Part shown: positions 8,249 through 20,224 of the stretch, one piece after another
Position numbering within the stretch: position 1 is the stretch's first letter
Layout of the letters: each line of letters opens with the position of its first letter
NCBI GenBank assembly: GCA_017997455.1
Contig: JAGOEZ010000008.1
Coordinates: forward strand, 1-34,970
Length of the DNA: 34,970 nucleotides
Reading direction: 5' to 3'
DNA from: Lysobacterales bacterium
Lineage (GTDB): Bacteria > Pseudomonadota > Gammaproteobacteria > Xanthomonadales > Ahniellaceae
The notes under the pieces: model-generated
Database searches by the model: none
Seen by the model: the letters and a program-made list of their open reading frames with translations, nothing else
Told to the model about the DNA's origin: nothing
Program-made: the position numbers and the translations under genes

Positions 8249-10945
<2,697 letters not shown>

Positions 10946-11016
10946 GGCGTACTCCGTGCGCGAGGCGCTGGCTGTGCGGGGCGGGAAGGGGCCGGCACGC
11001 GCCTGCCCGGGGCGGC

Positions 11017-11022
11017 ATTATC
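11017..11022 (-). promoter_or_regulatory. Possible -10 box for acnA
   Basis: GATAAT (minus strand) matches TATAAT at five of six positions and overlaps the hflD stop codon. It would start transcription roughly 65 nt before acnA. No good -35 element is present at 16-18 bp, so support is modest. Confidence 0.3.
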
Positions 11023-11656
11023 CCCGATCGGCCGGCGCGGGGCACGCGGATTGCGCCAGCAGGCTGCGCGTGCCGGCCAGCAACCAGCCCCGGCGCAGCA
11101 GCAGGTGCCAGTGGCGCCCGCCGCTCTGGCGCCACAGCACCGCGGAACGCACCGCGGCCAGCAGCAGGGCCCGGATCCGGGCCACGACCCGCGCCTGGCT
11201 GAGGTACAGCCCGTTGCCCTGGATCATGACGCGCGGACGCAAGGTGCTGAGCGTCTGTGAGTAGAGTTCGCCGAGCCGCTCGTAGACGGTGTCGTGGTCG
11301 CCGCCCATCGCGTCGGCCGAGCGCGATGCCGCCTCGATGCCGGCACGGACGCGCTCGAGCACCTCCGGTCGACGGCCCAGGCTGCCCTGCAGGTGCAGCA
11401 CGGTCACCACGGCCCGGGTGAGGTATGCCGACGCGCCGTCGCGCTCGAGTTCGGCGCGCAACAACTCGAGGCCGGTGCGCACGCCGGCGCAGCCGCCATA
11501 GACCGCGGCGGCATTCGCGGCATCGAGGCGGAACACCGTCGCCAGGCAGGCTTCGGCGATCTCCGGCGCGACCCGGCCCTCCTGCGCCAGCAACTGCGCC
11601 TGGGCGACGGCCTGGTAGGCGCCTGCGAGTCCCAGCACGATGCCTTCGCTGTTCAT
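11018..11656 (-). CDS. hflD: HflD homologue (high-frequency lysogenization protein, DUF489)
   Basis: This 212 aa, mostly helical protein is placed in the HflD/DUF489 family by its length, its N-terminus ([15 protein letters not shown]), and the conserved stretch around [16 protein letters not shown] and [23 protein letters not shown]. coli HflD is membrane-associated and modulates phage lambda CII; its housekeeping role is unclear. The start codon overlaps the mnmA stop (ATGA, 11653-11656), implying translational coupling. The order nudJ-mnmA-hflD is the same as in E. coli, where purB follows; here acnA takes that place. Confidence 0.9.
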   Translation of the reverse strand: MNSEGIVLGLAGAYQAVAQAQLLAQEGRVAPEIAEACLATVFRLDAANAAAVYGGCAGVRTGLELLRAELERDGASAYLTRAVVTVLHLQGSLGRRPEVLERVRAGIEAASRSADAMGGDHDTVYERLGELYSQTLSTLRPRVMIQGNGLYLSQARVVARIRALLLAAVRSAVLWRQSGGRHWHLLLRRGWLLAGTRSLLAQSACPAPADRG

Positions 11657-12771
11657 GCCATGCCACCGTAGCTCGCGTCCGTGGCTTCGATGATGCCTCC
11701 TCCCAGGCACACCTCGCCGGAATAGAAGACGACCGACTGTCCGGGCGTCACCGCGCGTTGCGGCGCGTCGAAGCGGACGCTGGCCTGCCCGGCCTCGATC
11801 GCCACGCCACAGTCCTGGTCGGGCTGGCGGTGGCGGGTGCGCGCGGTGCAGCGGAAACTGGCTGCCGGCGCGGATCCGCTGATCCAGGCCAACTGGCCGG
11901 CGCGCAGCCGCGTGCAGCGCAGGTGCGGGCTGGCCGCGCCCTGGTCGGCGATGAGCAGGTTCCGGCCCACGTCCTTGCCGACCACGTACCAGGCGCCCTC
12001 GGGCGCGCCGCGCCGCCCGCCGATGCCGAGACCCTCGCGTTGGCCCAGTGTGTAGTACCAGGCGCCGGCATGCTCGCCCACCACCACGCCTTGCGGGGTC
12101 TCGATGGGGCCGGGGCTGGCCGGGAGGTAGCGCGAGAGGAAGGCGCGGAAGTCGCGTTCGCCGATGAAACAGATGCCGGTCGAGTCCTTCTTGTCGTGCG
12201 TGGGCAGCCCGGCCTCGCGCGCCATCCGCCGCACCTCGGCCTTGGGCAGGTGGCCGATCGGGAACTCGGTCCGGGCCAGCGCGGCCTGCCCGATCGCATG
12301 CAGGAAATAGGTCTGGTCCTTGGCTGCGTCGGCGGCCCGCAGGAGGCGGCAGGTTCCCTCGTGGCGGTCGACGCGGGCGTAGTGCCCGGTAGCGATGCGC
12401 TCGGCCCCCAGCGCCAGCGCATGCTCGAGGAAGGTCTTGAACTTGATCTCGCGGTTGCACAGCACGTCCGGGTTGGGCGTGCGCCCGGCGCGGTACTCGG
12501 CGAGGAAATGGCTGAACACGCCATCCCAGTACTCGCGCGCGAAGTTGCGGACGTGGAAGGGCAGGCCAAGGCGCGCGCAGACTGCCAGGGCGTCGCGGCG
12601 ATCGGCGTCCGCGCGGCACGGCCCGTCGCGCTCGTCCTCCTCCCAGTTCTGCATGAAGAGCCCGGCGGCGTCGCGGCCCGATCGGGCCAGCAGCAGGGCG
12701 GCGACCGAGGAGTCCACGCCGCCGGACACGCCGACCACCACCGGTGGCCCGGCCGCCGTCACCCGGGCCAC
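11653..12771 (-). CDS. mnmA: tRNA-specific 2-thiouridylase MnmA
   Basis: This 372 aa cytoplasmic enzyme thiolates U34 of the tRNAs for Lys, Glu and Gln, using persulfide sulfur and ATP. Visible features are the PP-loop [10 protein letters not shown] (14-23), [12 protein letters not shown] with catalytic Cys105, ATGHYAR, and [15 protein letters not shown] with Cys201. These are the two cysteines of the relay (Cys102/Cys199 in E. coli). The C-terminal beta-barrel ends with the [18 protein letters not shown] motif. The start is the GTG at 12771, 16 bp after the nudJ stop. No strong ribosome binding site is visible, so translation may be coupled to nudJ. Length fits the family (about 360-380). 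Confidence 0.96.
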   Translation of the reverse strand: MARVTAAGPPVVVGVSGGVDSSVAALLLARSGRDAAGLFMQNWEEDERDGPCRADADRRDALAVCARLGLPFHVRNFAREYWDGVFSHFLAEYRAGRTPNPDVLCNREIKFKTFLEHALALGAERIATGHYARVDRHEGTCRLLRAADAAKDQTYFLHAIGQAALARTEFPIGHLPKAEVRRMAREAGLPTHDKKDSTGICFIGERDFRAFLSRYLPASPGPIETPQGVVVGEHAGAWYYTLGQREGLGIGGRRGAPEGAWYVVGKDVGRNLLIADQGAASPHLRCTRLRAGQLAWISGSAPAASFRCTARTRHRQPDQDCGVAIEAGQASVRFDAPQRAVTPGQSVVFYSGEVCLGGGIIEATDASYGGMA

Positions 12772-12787
12772 GCGCGTGCGCCCACGC

Positions 12788-13282
12788 TCAGTCCGCGCCC
12801 ACGCACTGCAGGGAATCCAGCGGGATGCGCCGGCCCGCCAGCCAGTCGTCGACGCCGCGCGCCACCAGCGGGCTGCGCGCGTGCTCGCGCCGGGCCTCGA
12901 GTTCGGCGCGCGACAGCCACAGCACTCGCTCGATGCCGCGGTCGAGGATCGCGCCGGCGAGCTGCTCGACCGCGTCCGCGCAGAAGGTGAAACGCAGGAA
13001 GGACGCGCCGTCGTGCCGGCTGGTCCACTGGTAGATCCCGACCAGGGCCTGCGGCCGCACGATCCAGCCGGTCTCCTCCAGGGTCTCGCGCGCGGCCGCG
13101 TCGACCAGGGCCTCGCCCTGCTCGAGGTGCCCGGCGGGCTGGTTGATCACGAGGCGGCCGCGCACGCGCTCCTCCACGAACAGGAAGCGGCCGTCGCGTT
13201 CGACGATCGTGGCGACGGTGGCGTCCGGCCGCCAGACGCCGTCGGCCGCCACGTTGGGGACTGCTGGATGGTTGCTGGCCAT
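12788..13282 (-). CDS. nudJ: Nudix hydrolase, NudJ-type
   Basis: This 164 aa protein has a complete Nudix box at residues 51-73: Gly51, Glu57, Arg65-Glu66, Glu69-Glu70 and Gly72 in the GX5EX7REUXEEXGU pattern. This family hydrolyses nucleoside diphosphate derivatives; E. coli NudJ removes phosphate from thiamine and hydroxymethylpyrimidine pyrophosphates and from nucleotides. The stretch [15 protein letters not shown] and the position directly before mnmA and hflD match E. coli nudJ (ymfB). It is first in the minus-strand run and divergent from clpS (157 bp apart). No promoter could be recognised with confidence in that gap for this gene. Confidence 0.88.
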   Translation of the reverse strand: MASNHPAVPNVAADGVWRPDATVATIVERDGRFLFVEERVRGRLVINQPAGHLEQGEALVDAAARETLEETGWIVRPQALVGIYQWTSRHDGASFLRFTFCADAVEQLAGAILDRGIERVLWLSRAELEARREHARSPLVARGVDDWLAGRRIPLDSLQCVGAD

Positions 13283-13427
13283 GGATCGGTGCCCGCCGCG
13301 CTGGCCGGGCGCGCCCTTGCAGCGCGCGAACCCGCCCCCAGATCACCGGCGTGAAGAACGCATGTTGCACCGGCAGCGCGCCTTTCGTCCATGGCAGGGT
13401 TCGCGCCGGGCGCCGCGCGACCGGTCC

Positions 13428-13433
13428 TATAAT
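13428..13433 (+). promoter_or_regulatory. Consensus -10 box of clpS
   Basis: A perfect TATAAT ends 6 bp before the clpS ATG, placing the expected transcription start on or next to the A of the start codon. There is no Shine-Dalgarno sequence between the box and the ATG (GGGCGC). A convincing -35 hexamer is not seen. The arrangement predicts a leaderless clpS mRNA. Confidence 0.65.
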
Positions 13434-13439
13434 GGGCGC

Positions 13440-13787
13440 ATGATTCCCCCAGGCCCGCAGCTAGGCGCCGGCGAGACGCCCGAACGCGAAGCCCAGCACG
13501 GCACCGTGGTCGAGGCCGCGCGCCCGGAGACCGCGCGGCCGCCGATGTACCAGGTCGTCCTGCTCAACGATGACTTCACGCCCATGGACTTCGTAGTGGC
13601 GGTGCTGGAAACCTTCTTCGCCATGACGCGCCAGAAGGCCACGCAGGTGATGTTGCACGTGCACACGCGCGGCAAGGGGATCTGCGGGGTGTTCACCCGC
13701 GAGGTGGCGGAAACCAAGGTCACGCAGGTCAACGAATTCTCGCGCAGCCACCAGCATCCCTTGCTGTGCACGATGGAAAAGGCATAG
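13440..13787 (+). CDS. clpS: ClpS adaptor of the N-degron pathway
   Basis: This 115 aa adaptor binds substrates with N-terminal Leu, Phe, Tyr or Trp and hands them to ClpA. The pocket residues match E. coli Clp[12 protein letters not shown] with Asn43, Asp44, Asp45 and Met49 (E. coli Asn34, Asp35, Asp36, Met40), and [15 protein letters not shown] with His75 (E. coli His66). The end, [10 protein letters not shown], is typical. The flexible N-terminal tail, needed in E. coli to act on ClpA, is about 9 residues longer here. clpA follows after 101 bp. The start is the ATG at 13440; it has no ribosome binding site but a perfectly placed -10 box, so translation is probably leaderless. Confidence 0.96.
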   Translation: MIPPGPQLGAGETPEREAQHGTVVEAARPETARPPMYQVVLLNDDFTPMDFVVAVLETFFAMTRQKATQVMLHVHTRGKGICGVFTREVAETKVTQVNEFSRSHQHPLLCTMEKA

Positions 13788-13888
13788 TGGCAGGCGTCGC
13801 GAGCGCAGGCGTCACCGCGGCGGCAGTCGCCCGCGGCTGAAGCAGGCCACGCGACACACGCAGTCCAGTCACAGGGGCGTACCCGACC

Positions 13889-16156
<2,268 letters not shown>

Positions 16157-16268
16157 GCGGCACGCCGGCGCGGAGCGCGCAGCGGGCTTCATGCTAGGCT
16201 GCGCAGCAGCCCCTGCCGCTGCGGATCGCGCGGCCAGCGGGAATCCGTCGTGGTCCGGGAGCGCGTGC

Positions 16269-18125
16269 TTGGAGTCCGTGGATCGAGTCGCGTGGACGCG
16301 TCCCGGCGGTCGTGCCCGCTTGCTGTGTGCCCTGGCGCTGCTGCTCGCGGCGCCGCTGGCCGGCGCCGACTTCACGCCGCAGGGTACCCAGCCGGGCCTT
16401 GCGGCGACCCTGGACGAGCCGCTGGCCTGCGCGAGCTGCCACGGCGCCTTCGAGCCCGGCGAAGCGAACTTCCTGCCGCACAGCAGCTGGAGCGGCTCGC
16501 TGATGTCCAATGCCGCGCGCGACCCGATCTTCTGGGCCGCGCTCGACGTGGCCAACCGCGACCTGCCGGGCGTCGGCGACTTCTGCCTGCGTTGCCACTC
16601 GCCGGCCGGCTGGCTCGCGGGGCGCGTGCGCAAGGATGGCGCCGGCGGCTTGGTCGACGGCACCAACGGTTGCCGGCTGCTGGGCGACCACGACAACGCC
16701 GACACCCAGAAGAACGATTACGCCGGCGTGACCTGCCACCTGTGCCACCGCCTGGCGCCGACCGGGCCGGCGGGACAGCGCGCGGCGCAGGGCAACGGCA
16801 ACTTCTGGCTCGACGACAGCCTCGAGTGCGACGGCTACTTCGGGCCCTGCCGCCGCGGACCCTACGCCTACGGGGCCAACGACCCGCTGGCGCCGCCGCA
16901 TGCCTGGGTCTACTCGCGCCACACGCAGTCCAGTGAACAATGCGGCACCTGCCACGACGTCTCCTCGCCGGACACCCCGACCGGGCCGGCACGGACGCTC
17001 ATCCTGGCCGACGGCACCGATACCGGGCTGGCCTTCCCCGCGGACCGCACCTACAGCGAATGGAAGCAGAGCGCCTACGCGGCCGTGCTGTACGCCGATT
17101 CGGCCGAGCCCGACTCGATGCCGGCCGTGCCGCCCGCCGGCGTCACCGATTGCCAGGACTGCCACATGCGGCGCAGCAGCGATCCGGCCGCGCGCGCCTG
17201 CCAGCAGAATCCCGAAGGCTCGCGCGCGGGCGGCGCGCTGGCGGTGCACGAGTTTGCCGGCGGCAACGTCTGGGCGATCAGGCTGCTGAAGGGGCTGTAC
17301 GGCGTGGGCCTGGACCGCATCGACGCCTTCGACCGCAGCATCGCCTGGGCGCAGGAACTGCTGAGCGACCATGCCGCGGATATCGCGGTGGACCTCGAGC
17401 CCTGGGCAGGCGGCAACGCGCCGCTTTCGGCGCGCGTGCGGGTCACCAACCGCAGCGGCCACAAGCTCCCCACCGGTTATGCCGAGGGACGGCGCATCTG
17501 GTTGCAGCTGGTCGCGCGCGACGCGACCCAGGCCGTGCTGTTCCAGAGCGGGACCTGGAACCCGGCGACCGGCGAACTGCCCGCGGACCCGCAGCTGAAG
17601 GTCTACGAGACCGTGCATGGCATCTGGGACGCCGGCAGCGGCAGCTGCCGCACCACCGACGCCATGGGCCGCAAGCAGTTCCACTTCGTGCTCAACAACT
17701 GCATCACCAAGGACAACCGCATCCCGCCGCAGGGATTCCGCCTGCCGGACGGACCCGGTTACGTCGGCGCGACCCTGGCGCCAGTGGGCTACAGCTATCC
17801 CGAAACCGCGCCGGGCTCGGGCGTGCTGGTGAACCACGACGACACCCAGTACCTCATCCCGCTCCCGCCCGGCGCGGTGCCGCCGATCACGGTGACGGCG
17901 ACGCTGCAGCACCAGACCTCGAGCCGCGAATACATCGAGTTCCTGCGCGACGAGGCGGTCGAGAATGCCATCCCGAGCGAGAACGACATGTGCAACCGCG
18001 ACTGGACCGTGGGCCCGGCGGACCGCAGCCGCGGCCAGTTCCTCCACGACCTGTGGAGCGACCCGGCCTATGGCCGCTCGCCGCCCACCGTGATGGTCGT
18101 GGCGGCGGCGAGCACGCCGCAATGA
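16269..18125 (+). CDS. Periplasmic five-heme c-type cytochrome (A)
   Basis: Five CxxCH heme-binding motifs lie in the N-terminal half: CASCH, CLRCH, CHLCH, CGTCH and CQDCH (residues 54-58, 106-110, 156-160, 225-229 and 295-299 from this start). The C-terminal half, about 270 residues, has no heme motif and looks beta-rich. A Sec signal (RARLLCALALLLAAPLAGA) precedes DFTPQGTQPGL, so hemes are attached in the periplasm. I chose the TTG at 16269 because GGGAG lies 7 bp upstream and it gives a normal signal peptide; an ATG at 16191 and a GTG at 16278 are also in frame. A paralogue lies at 22801-24690, sharing DPxFWAALDVANxDLPGVGDxCLRCH and SGHKLPTGYAEGRR. I do not recognise a characterised family. 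It may carry electrons to or from extracytoplasmic partners. It is the first gene of the block after clpA. Confidence 0.88.
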   Translation: MESVDRVAWTRPGGRARLLCALALLLAAPLAGADFTPQGTQPGLAATLDEPLACASCHGAFEPGEANFLPHSSWSGSLMSNAARDPIFWAALDVANRDLPGVGDFCLRCHSPAGWLAGRVRKDGAGGLVDGTNGCRLLGDHDNADTQKNDYAGVTCHLCHRLAPTGPAGQRAAQGNGNFWLDDSLECDGYFGPCRRGPYAYGANDPLAPPHAWVYSRHTQSSEQCGTCHDVSSPDTPTGPARTLILADGTDTGLAFPADRTYSEWKQSAYAAVLYADSAEPDSMPAVPPAGVTDCQDCHMRRSSDPAARACQQNPEGSRAGGALAVHEFAGGNVWAIRLLKGLYGVGLDRIDAFDRSIAWAQELLSDHAADIAVDLEPWAGGNAPLSARVRVTNRSGHKLPTGYAEGRRIWLQLVARDATQAVLFQSGTWNPATGELPADPQLKVYETVHGIWDAGSGSCRTTDAMGRKQFHFVLNNCITKDNRIPPQGFRLPDGPGYVGATLAPVGYSYPETAPGSGVLVNHDDTQYLIPLPPGAVPPITVTATLQHQTSSREYIEFLRDEAVENAIPSENDMCNRDWTVGPADRSRGQFLHDLWSDPAYGRSPPTVMVVAAASTPQ

Positions 18126-18754
18126 GATCCCGGCAGAGGCTGGTCCTGGATCGATTGGAGACGGCGTGGTCGCGCCTCGGCGCGACGATCGTGGCGGCGG
18201 CGGCGCTGGCCGCCTGCGCCGGCGTGCGCAGCCCGGAACTGGCGCCGGGTTCCGCGGCGGCGCACGTGCCCCACGAGCAGTTGGCCAACGGCGACGCGAT
18301 CGTGGTCGTCCGCGACTACGTGGACGAGTTCAAGCTCGACGGCGGCACGGTGCACAAGCGCGTCCGCTGGGCCTGGAACTACTCGCGCGGCCTCACCCAG
18401 GAGCTGCGCAGCAACCTCGATGGCTCGGAGCTCGTGGTCATCGACCACCCGCGGCTGACCCTGCGCGCCACCGCGGACGAGTTGCAATACGCGGTGTCGC
18501 TGGTTCGCGACGACCCGCGCTTCGCCGGCCGGGTGACGCCCGAGCTGCAGTTCGACAGCGGCTTCAGCTACCGTGAACCCGGCAATCCGGCCTGCTACCT
18601 GCATTCGCGCTGCATCCACGTGATCGCCAGCCGCGACGCCGGCGCCCACATCGTCATCCATGCGATCGTCGACCTGATGCAGGGGACGATCGTCGATCCA
18701 GACTATGATCCGCGCATGACCGGCATCGCGGATCCACCGGGCAAGGGAGAATAG
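18122..18754 (+). CDS. Lipoprotein of unknown function
   Basis: This 210 aa protein has a lipoprotein signal: basic N-terminus, hydrophobic AATIV-type core and lipobox LAAC with Cys32. The mature part contains VVVRDYVDEFKLDGG and a cysteine pair CYLHSRC that could form a disulfide. No family was recognised. Its ATG overlaps the cytochrome A stop (ATGA, 18122-18125), so translation is probably coupled. The next gene starts 7 bp after its stop. Context suggests a membrane-anchored partner of the cytochrome or of the secreted proteins downstream, but this is inference. Confidence 0.75.
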   Translation: MRSRQRLVLDRLETAWSRLGATIVAAAALAACAGVRSPELAPGSAAAHVPHEQLANGDAIVVVRDYVDEFKLDGGTVHKRVRWAWNYSRGLTQELRSNLDGSELVVIDHPRLTLRATADELQYAVSLVRDDPRFAGRVTPELQFDSGFSYREPGNPACYLHSRCIHVIASRDAGAHIVIHAIVDLMQGTIVDPDYDPRMTGIADPPGKGE

Positions 18755-18761
18755 GGCAGTG

Positions 18762-19964
18762 ATGAAGCATTTCCTGGCTGTGGTCGCCGTGGGCGGCTTG
18801 CTTGCGTTGTCGCCATCGGCGGCGCGCGCGGATTCGCCCACCTGCACCGCGCCGGAGGTCAAGCTGTCCTGGCCGGCCGTGAACCCGGTTTGGGAGCTGT
18901 GCTGGGTCGCCTACGGCAACAGCTCGGGCCCGCGCGGTTCGGGCCTGGAGCTGCGCAACGTGCATTACAACGGTCGCCTGGTGCTCAAGCGCGCGCATTC
19001 GCCGCTGCTGTTCGCCGAGTACACCAGCAGTACCTGCTACCGCGACTGGAAGGACGAGGGCGGGCCCTTCGTCGCCGAGCCGGCGGTGCGCAACCAGCTG
19101 GGGACCTCGGTGGCCTTCAATGCCACGACCAGTTGCGACCGCTCGGCGCAACCGGTCACCTCGTACGGTGCCTGTCCGTTCCAGCTGCCCGGCCGGAGCT
19201 CGGGCGACTGCTTCACCGGGGTCGCGATCGAGGAAGGCGGCGACCACGTCACCATGACCGCCAGCTATTCGGCGGCGTGGTACTTCTACACCTCGCGCTT
19301 CACCTTCAATGCCGACGGCTCCTTCGACCCGCAGTTCGGCTTCGGCAACCGCGACGGCACCGGCAACGGCACCACGCACTGGCACCACAACTACTGGCGC
19401 CTGGACTTCGACATCGAGGGTGCGGACAACGACCGGGTGCTGCAGGACGACGCCGTGCAGGCGCTCGAGTTCGCGACCCTGCGCTGCGATCCCTCGACCA
19501 CGCCGGCCTGCGCGACCGAGCGCAACTGGTCGGTGGTCGATTCGGTGACCGGTCGCGGCTACCGCCTGCTGCCGAGCGGGGACGACTACAAGACCCCGAC
19601 CAACCAGTCGGGACGCAACTTCCACCTGCGCGACGTCATCGGCTCGATCTACAAGAACGGCGAGTACGGCGACCAGGCGTCCAACAGCCTCGGCGACTGC
19701 GTGATGGCCCACGGCAACCTCGCCAACGGCGAGGATCTCGATGGCGCCACCGGCGCCGGCACCGATGTCGTGCTCTATTACCGCGCCGGCGTGCGCGATC
19801 GCACCAACGAGGGGCCGGGCACCCAGGACTCGATGGTCTGCAAGAGCGCCGGCCCGGTGTTCGTGCCGATCGGCGACTGGAGCGTGGGCGGGCCACGCCC
19901 GGATCCGCTGTTCGCCGACGGTTTCGAGCCGGCGGTCGTCACGGGGAGTGCGCCGGGCGCCTAG
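18762..19964 (+). CDS. Secreted copper-amine-oxidase-like protein
   Basis: This 400 aa protein has a signal peptide (MKHFLAVVAVGGLLALSPSAARA). It resembles the catalytic barrel of copper amine oxidases: GSGLELRNVHYNGRLVLKRA near 58-78, WYFYTSRFTFNADGS (173-187), and THWHHNYWRLDFDIEG (205-220), matching the copper-ligand motif HxH followed by RxDxDxDG with His206 and His208. Two key features are not conserved. The TPQ consensus TxxN-Tyr-[DE] is at best TASYS (Tyr169), and the region where the third copper His is expected reads GVRDR (343-347). Classical enzymes are larger (about 630-750 aa) and carry extra N-terminal domains. It is rich in cysteines, consistent with export. The C-terminus has PLFADGFEP, a tail shared with the next protein. 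ATG 18762 has AGGG 5 bp upstream; GTG 18759 is possible. Confidence 0.72.
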   Translation: MKHFLAVVAVGGLLALSPSAARADSPTCTAPEVKLSWPAVNPVWELCWVAYGNSSGPRGSGLELRNVHYNGRLVLKRAHSPLLFAEYTSSTCYRDWKDEGGPFVAEPAVRNQLGTSVAFNATTSCDRSAQPVTSYGACPFQLPGRSSGDCFTGVAIEEGGDHVTMTASYSAAWYFYTSRFTFNADGSFDPQFGFGNRDGTGNGTTHWHHNYWRLDFDIEGADNDRVLQDDAVQALEFATLRCDPSTTPACATERNWSVVDSVTGRGYRLLPSGDDYKTPTNQSGRNFHLRDVIGSIYKNGEYGDQASNSLGDCVMAHGNLANGEDLDGATGAGTDVVLYYRAGVRDRTNEGPGTQDSMVCKSAGPVFVPIGDWSVGGPRPDPLFADGFEPAVVTGSAPGA

Positions 19965-20163
19965 CGGCGACGTTGGGGGGGCGACCGCGCACCCGCAGCC
20001 CGGTGCGCGCGATGCCTGCGCCCGGGCGGACGCGTCTGCTCCGCATTTGCATTCGTTCATGCCGTGTGACGACTCGCGCCGATGCGCGCGACGGCACGCC
20101 GCGCCGTTCGAGTGGCTGGATCCTGCGTTCGTCGCCGCGGGTCCGTGGTCTCGCCCGGACGGC

Positions 20164-20193
20164 TTGTGCGCCGACGCAGCCAGCGGCGAAAAT
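20164..20193 (+). promoter_or_regulatory. Possible promoter of the Ig-domain gene
   Basis: TTGTGC (20164-20169) and GAAAAT (20188-20193) are separated by 18 bp, 31 bp before the next start codon. They are weak matches to sigma-70 consensus. The 260 bp gap 19965-20224 otherwise shows no gene or strong hairpin; this suggests a second transcription start inside the block. Confidence 0.25.
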
Positions 20194-20224
20194 GGCGGAT
20201 CGTTTTCGAGCGGGAGTTGGCTCC

